From positions 391,960 through 455,959 of the forward strand of contig NZ_LT904904.1 in the NCBI RefSeq assembly GCF_900199725.1: 64,000 bases of DNA, in the 5' to 3' direction. This document shows positions 62,464 to 64,000 of the stretch, piece after piece. Numbering within the stretch: the stretch's first letter is position 1; every line of letters starts with the position of its first letter. The stretch comes from Cytobacillus massiliigabonensis (GTDB lineage: Bacteria > Bacillota > Bacilli > Bacillales > Cytobacillaceae). The notes under the pieces are model-generated. The model saw only the letters and a list, made by a program, of their open reading frames with translations, was not told the origin of the DNA and ran no database searches. A program made the translations under genes and the position numbers.

Positions 62464-62880
62464 AGCTTTATTCAGAAAACGGAGGAACGCTGCAATCTTA
62501 GAGAAGCGTTTATGAAAGGCGGCGCGGTCAATGAAAAACGAGCAAATGGCTACGCCAGTTACATCCTTGACTACATCAATCAATGTAGCTGACCGAGCAG
62601 GTACAAAGGATTGATGGATTTCATCCGTGATCCCATACAAGCAGGCAATGACAGCACAAGCAAAATTGATCTTTTTAGAAAATGGAACCTTTGTTGTATG
62701 CATCGCAAAGACAAATAATAAATAAAGGATGGCAAATTCAATCAAATGCATGGATTCCTTAATAAATCTGTCTAGCGACAAATCTGAAAGCTCTACCACT
62801 GCATTAGCAGGAAAACTTGAAAGCGTCCAAATGACCCCCATATATAAGAATGGAAGAACCCTGAAAATCCATTTCCGCAT
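62461..62880 (-). CDS. VanZ-family membrane protein
   Basis: A 139-aa VanZ-like protein with four predicted helices (about 8-22, 42-62, 70-86, 104-118). The family motif is DEIHQSFVPARSATLIDVVKD, with the conserved acidic, histidine and arginine residues. VanZ of Enterococcus gives low-level teicoplanin resistance by an unknown mechanism; most homologues are uncharacterised. It is oriented against spoIID and diverges from spoIIQ. The ribosome site on its strand is AAAAGGAGTTTTTTAAC. Confidence 0.85.
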   Translation of the reverse strand: MRKWIFRVLPFLYMGVIWTLSSFPANAVVELSDLSLDRFIKESMHLIEFAILYLLFVFAMHTTKVPFSKKINFACAVIACLYGITDEIHQSFVPARSATLIDVVKDVTGVAICSFFIDRAAFHKRFSKIAAFLRFLNKA

Positions 62881-62974
62881 GTTAAAAAACTCCTTTTAAA
62901 AAATAATTTAATTTAAATGAATAATTTCCACGCGCTTGTTAAAAAATAATCTAAAAAAATTTTTTTCTCCACGT

Positions 62975-63003
62975 GTATATATTTCTCCTATTCTGTTCAG
63001 AAT
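62975..63003 (+). promoter_or_regulatory. Sigma-F-type promoter of spoIIQ
   Basis: GTATA (62975-62979), exactly 15 nt, GTTCAGAAT (62995-63003), 7 of 9 matches to the sigma-F -10. Spacing and pattern equal those before spoIIR. Confidence 0.6.
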
Positions 63004-63022
63004 GATTGCTGAGGTGATGATA

Positions 63023-63961
63023 ATGAGAGAGGAAGAAAAGAAACGATCTTCTCAAAATTCCAGCTTTAAGCGCTTTTTCAAGAAGCGTTGGGCATTCCCA
63101 GCTATCTACATTGCAAGTGCAGCAATCATTCTAAGTGCGGTCCTTTGGTATCAGAACAGCAATAGCGCGAAGAATCAAGATGACTTTGATTATAATGCGA
63201 CTGATGTTCCAGGAAAAAATATCAATGAACCAGCAGTTGAAGTAAACCGTCAAATGGAAAACTTCATTATGCCTGTGAAAGAGGAGGATTCGCCAGTCAT
63301 TCAAAGACATTTCTATGATATGAATGGCAAAGCAGAAGAACAAGAAGCAGCTCTTGTATTCTACAATAACAGTTACCATCAAAATACTGGAGTAGATATT
63401 GGCATTGAGAGCGGCGAAACATTTGATGTGATTGCAGCGCTAAGCGGTACCGTAACAAAAGTAGCTGAAGATGTACTATTGGGAAATGTCATTGAAATTG
63501 AACATGACAATGGAATTGTAACACAATATCAGTCTGTTACAGAGATGAATGTTGAGGTTGGCGATCCAGTTAAACAAGGACAAGTCCTTGCAAAAGCCGG
63601 AGAAAGCATGTTTGATGAAGAAGCGGGTGTACATGTACACTTTGAAATTCGCAAAGATGGTGTACCAGTAAATCCACATAATTACTTCCAAAAGCCGTTA
63701 AGCTCTCTGCAAGAGGACACTACATCAGACAATGCAAAAGCAGCTGATGAAGAAAAGGCAGCAGAGGACAAAGCTTCAGATGAGCAGTCCGCTGAAGATG
63801 GAAAGTCACTTGAGGAAGATCAATCATCAGAAGATGGAAAATCACTTGAAGAGGATCCATCATCAGGTGAAAATACTGGTGATGAAGAAAAAGATTCAGG
63901 TGAAAAAGACCAAACGGAAGATGATACAAAACAAGATACAAAAGAATCTGCAGATGCATAA
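63023..63961 (+). CDS. spoIIQ: Stage II sporulation protein Q
   Basis: SpoIIQ is made in the forespore and pairs with SpoIIIAH across the intermembrane space during engulfment. One membrane helix (about 24-42, WAFPAIYIASAAIILSAVLWY) is followed by a LytM/M23 domain (about 115-235, ending HVHFEIRKDGVPVNP). The first zinc histidine of active M23 enzymes (HxGxD) is asparagine here (NTGVD), so it is probably not a peptidase, as in B. subtilis. The acidic tail (about 240-312) has an 11-residue repeat, EDGKSLEED. The ATG at 63023 follows GAGGTGATG and matches the B. subtilis start MREEEKK. Confidence 0.95.
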   Translation: MREEEKKRSSQNSSFKRFFKKRWAFPAIYIASAAIILSAVLWYQNSNSAKNQDDFDYNATDVPGKNINEPAVEVNRQMENFIMPVKEEDSPVIQRHFYDMNGKAEEQEAALVFYNNSYHQNTGVDIGIESGETFDVIAALSGTVTKVAEDVLLGNVIEIEHDNGIVTQYQSVTEMNVEVGDPVKQGQVLAKAGESMFDEEAGVHVHFEIRKDGVPVNPHNYFQKPLSSLQEDTTSDNAKAADEEKAAEDKASDEQSAEDGKSLEEDQSSEDGKSLEEDPSSGENTGDEEKDSGEKDQTEDDTKQDTKESADA

Positions 63962-63962
63962 G

Positions 63963-63988
63963 AAAACCCGCCAATGGCGGGTTTTTTG
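63963..63988 (+). terminator. spoIIQ terminator
   Basis: AAAACCCGCC / GGCGGGTTTT hairpin with AAT loop and T tract. Confidence 0.9.
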
Positions 63989-64000
63989 CTTATCATTTGA

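Overview
The window is a chromosomal segment of a low-GC, endospore-forming Bacillaceae bacterium. The evidence is an almost unbroken run of genes in Bacillus order (rpoE-pyrG-ywjG-spo0F-fbaA-tal-murAB-glpX-rho-rpmE-tdk, then prfA-prmC-spoIIR-ywlB-ywlC-mntP-ywlE-rpiB-ywlG-glyA-upp, the atp operon, and ywzB-ywmB-murAA-spoIID-spoIIQ), together with sporulation genes (spo0F, spoIIR, spoIID, spoIIQ) and strong AGGAGG-type ribosome sites. The species cannot be fixed from this sequence. A nuo operon without nuoEFG, a fused icmF and many intergenic repeats suggest a genus such as Cytobacillus or Mesobacillus rather than B. subtilis itself (inference).

Layout. 1-2.8 kb: the 3' part of icmF (fused acyl-CoA mutase/G-protein chaperone). 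3-15.5 kb: RNA polymerase delta subunit, CTP synthase behind a reiterative-transcription attenuator, Spo0F, central carbon enzymes (FbaA, transaldolase-like Fsa, GlpX), MurAB, Rho, L31, thymidine kinase. 15.6-19 kb: an accessory block of DMT-family exporter, GntR/FCD regulator and a serine hydroxymethyltransferase-like enzyme, tied together by one shared operator sequence. 19-30 kb: release factor 1 and its methylase, SpoIIR, threonylcarbamoyl-AMP synthase (with a dense DnaA-box cluster), MntP, the arginine phosphatase YwlE, a chemoreceptor, RpiB, YwlG, GlyA. 29.9-31.5 kb: a 40-bp tandem array. 31.7-36 kb: Upp, UDP-GlcNAc 2-epimerase, a secreted subtilase.

36-43.4 kb is the complete F1Fo ATP synthase operon atpIBEFHAGDC. 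43.4-44.7 kb is non-coding and built from several repeat classes, including three ~185-bp direct repeats and a 140-nt nearly fully base-paired element. 44.8-55.8 kb is an 11-subunit complex I operon (nuoABCDHIJKLMN) whose NuoC carries a long Ala/Lys-rich repeat. 55.9-57.9 kb is an inserted MFS exporter/TetR pair. 58.3-64 kb is the ywzB-ywmB-murAA-spoIID-(VanZ-like)-spoIIQ segment.

Genes fall into energy conservation (atp, nuo), envelope precursor synthesis (both MurA paralogs, WecB), nucleotide salvage and synthesis (PyrG, Tdk, Upp), and sporulation signalling. Matching sigma-H, sigma-F and sigma-E promoter candidates are visible upstream of spo0F, spoIIR/spoIIQ and spoIID. The most unusual content is intergenic: at least six classes of dispersed or tandem repeat sit just after terminators, inside the pyrG leader, and even inside the nuo operon.
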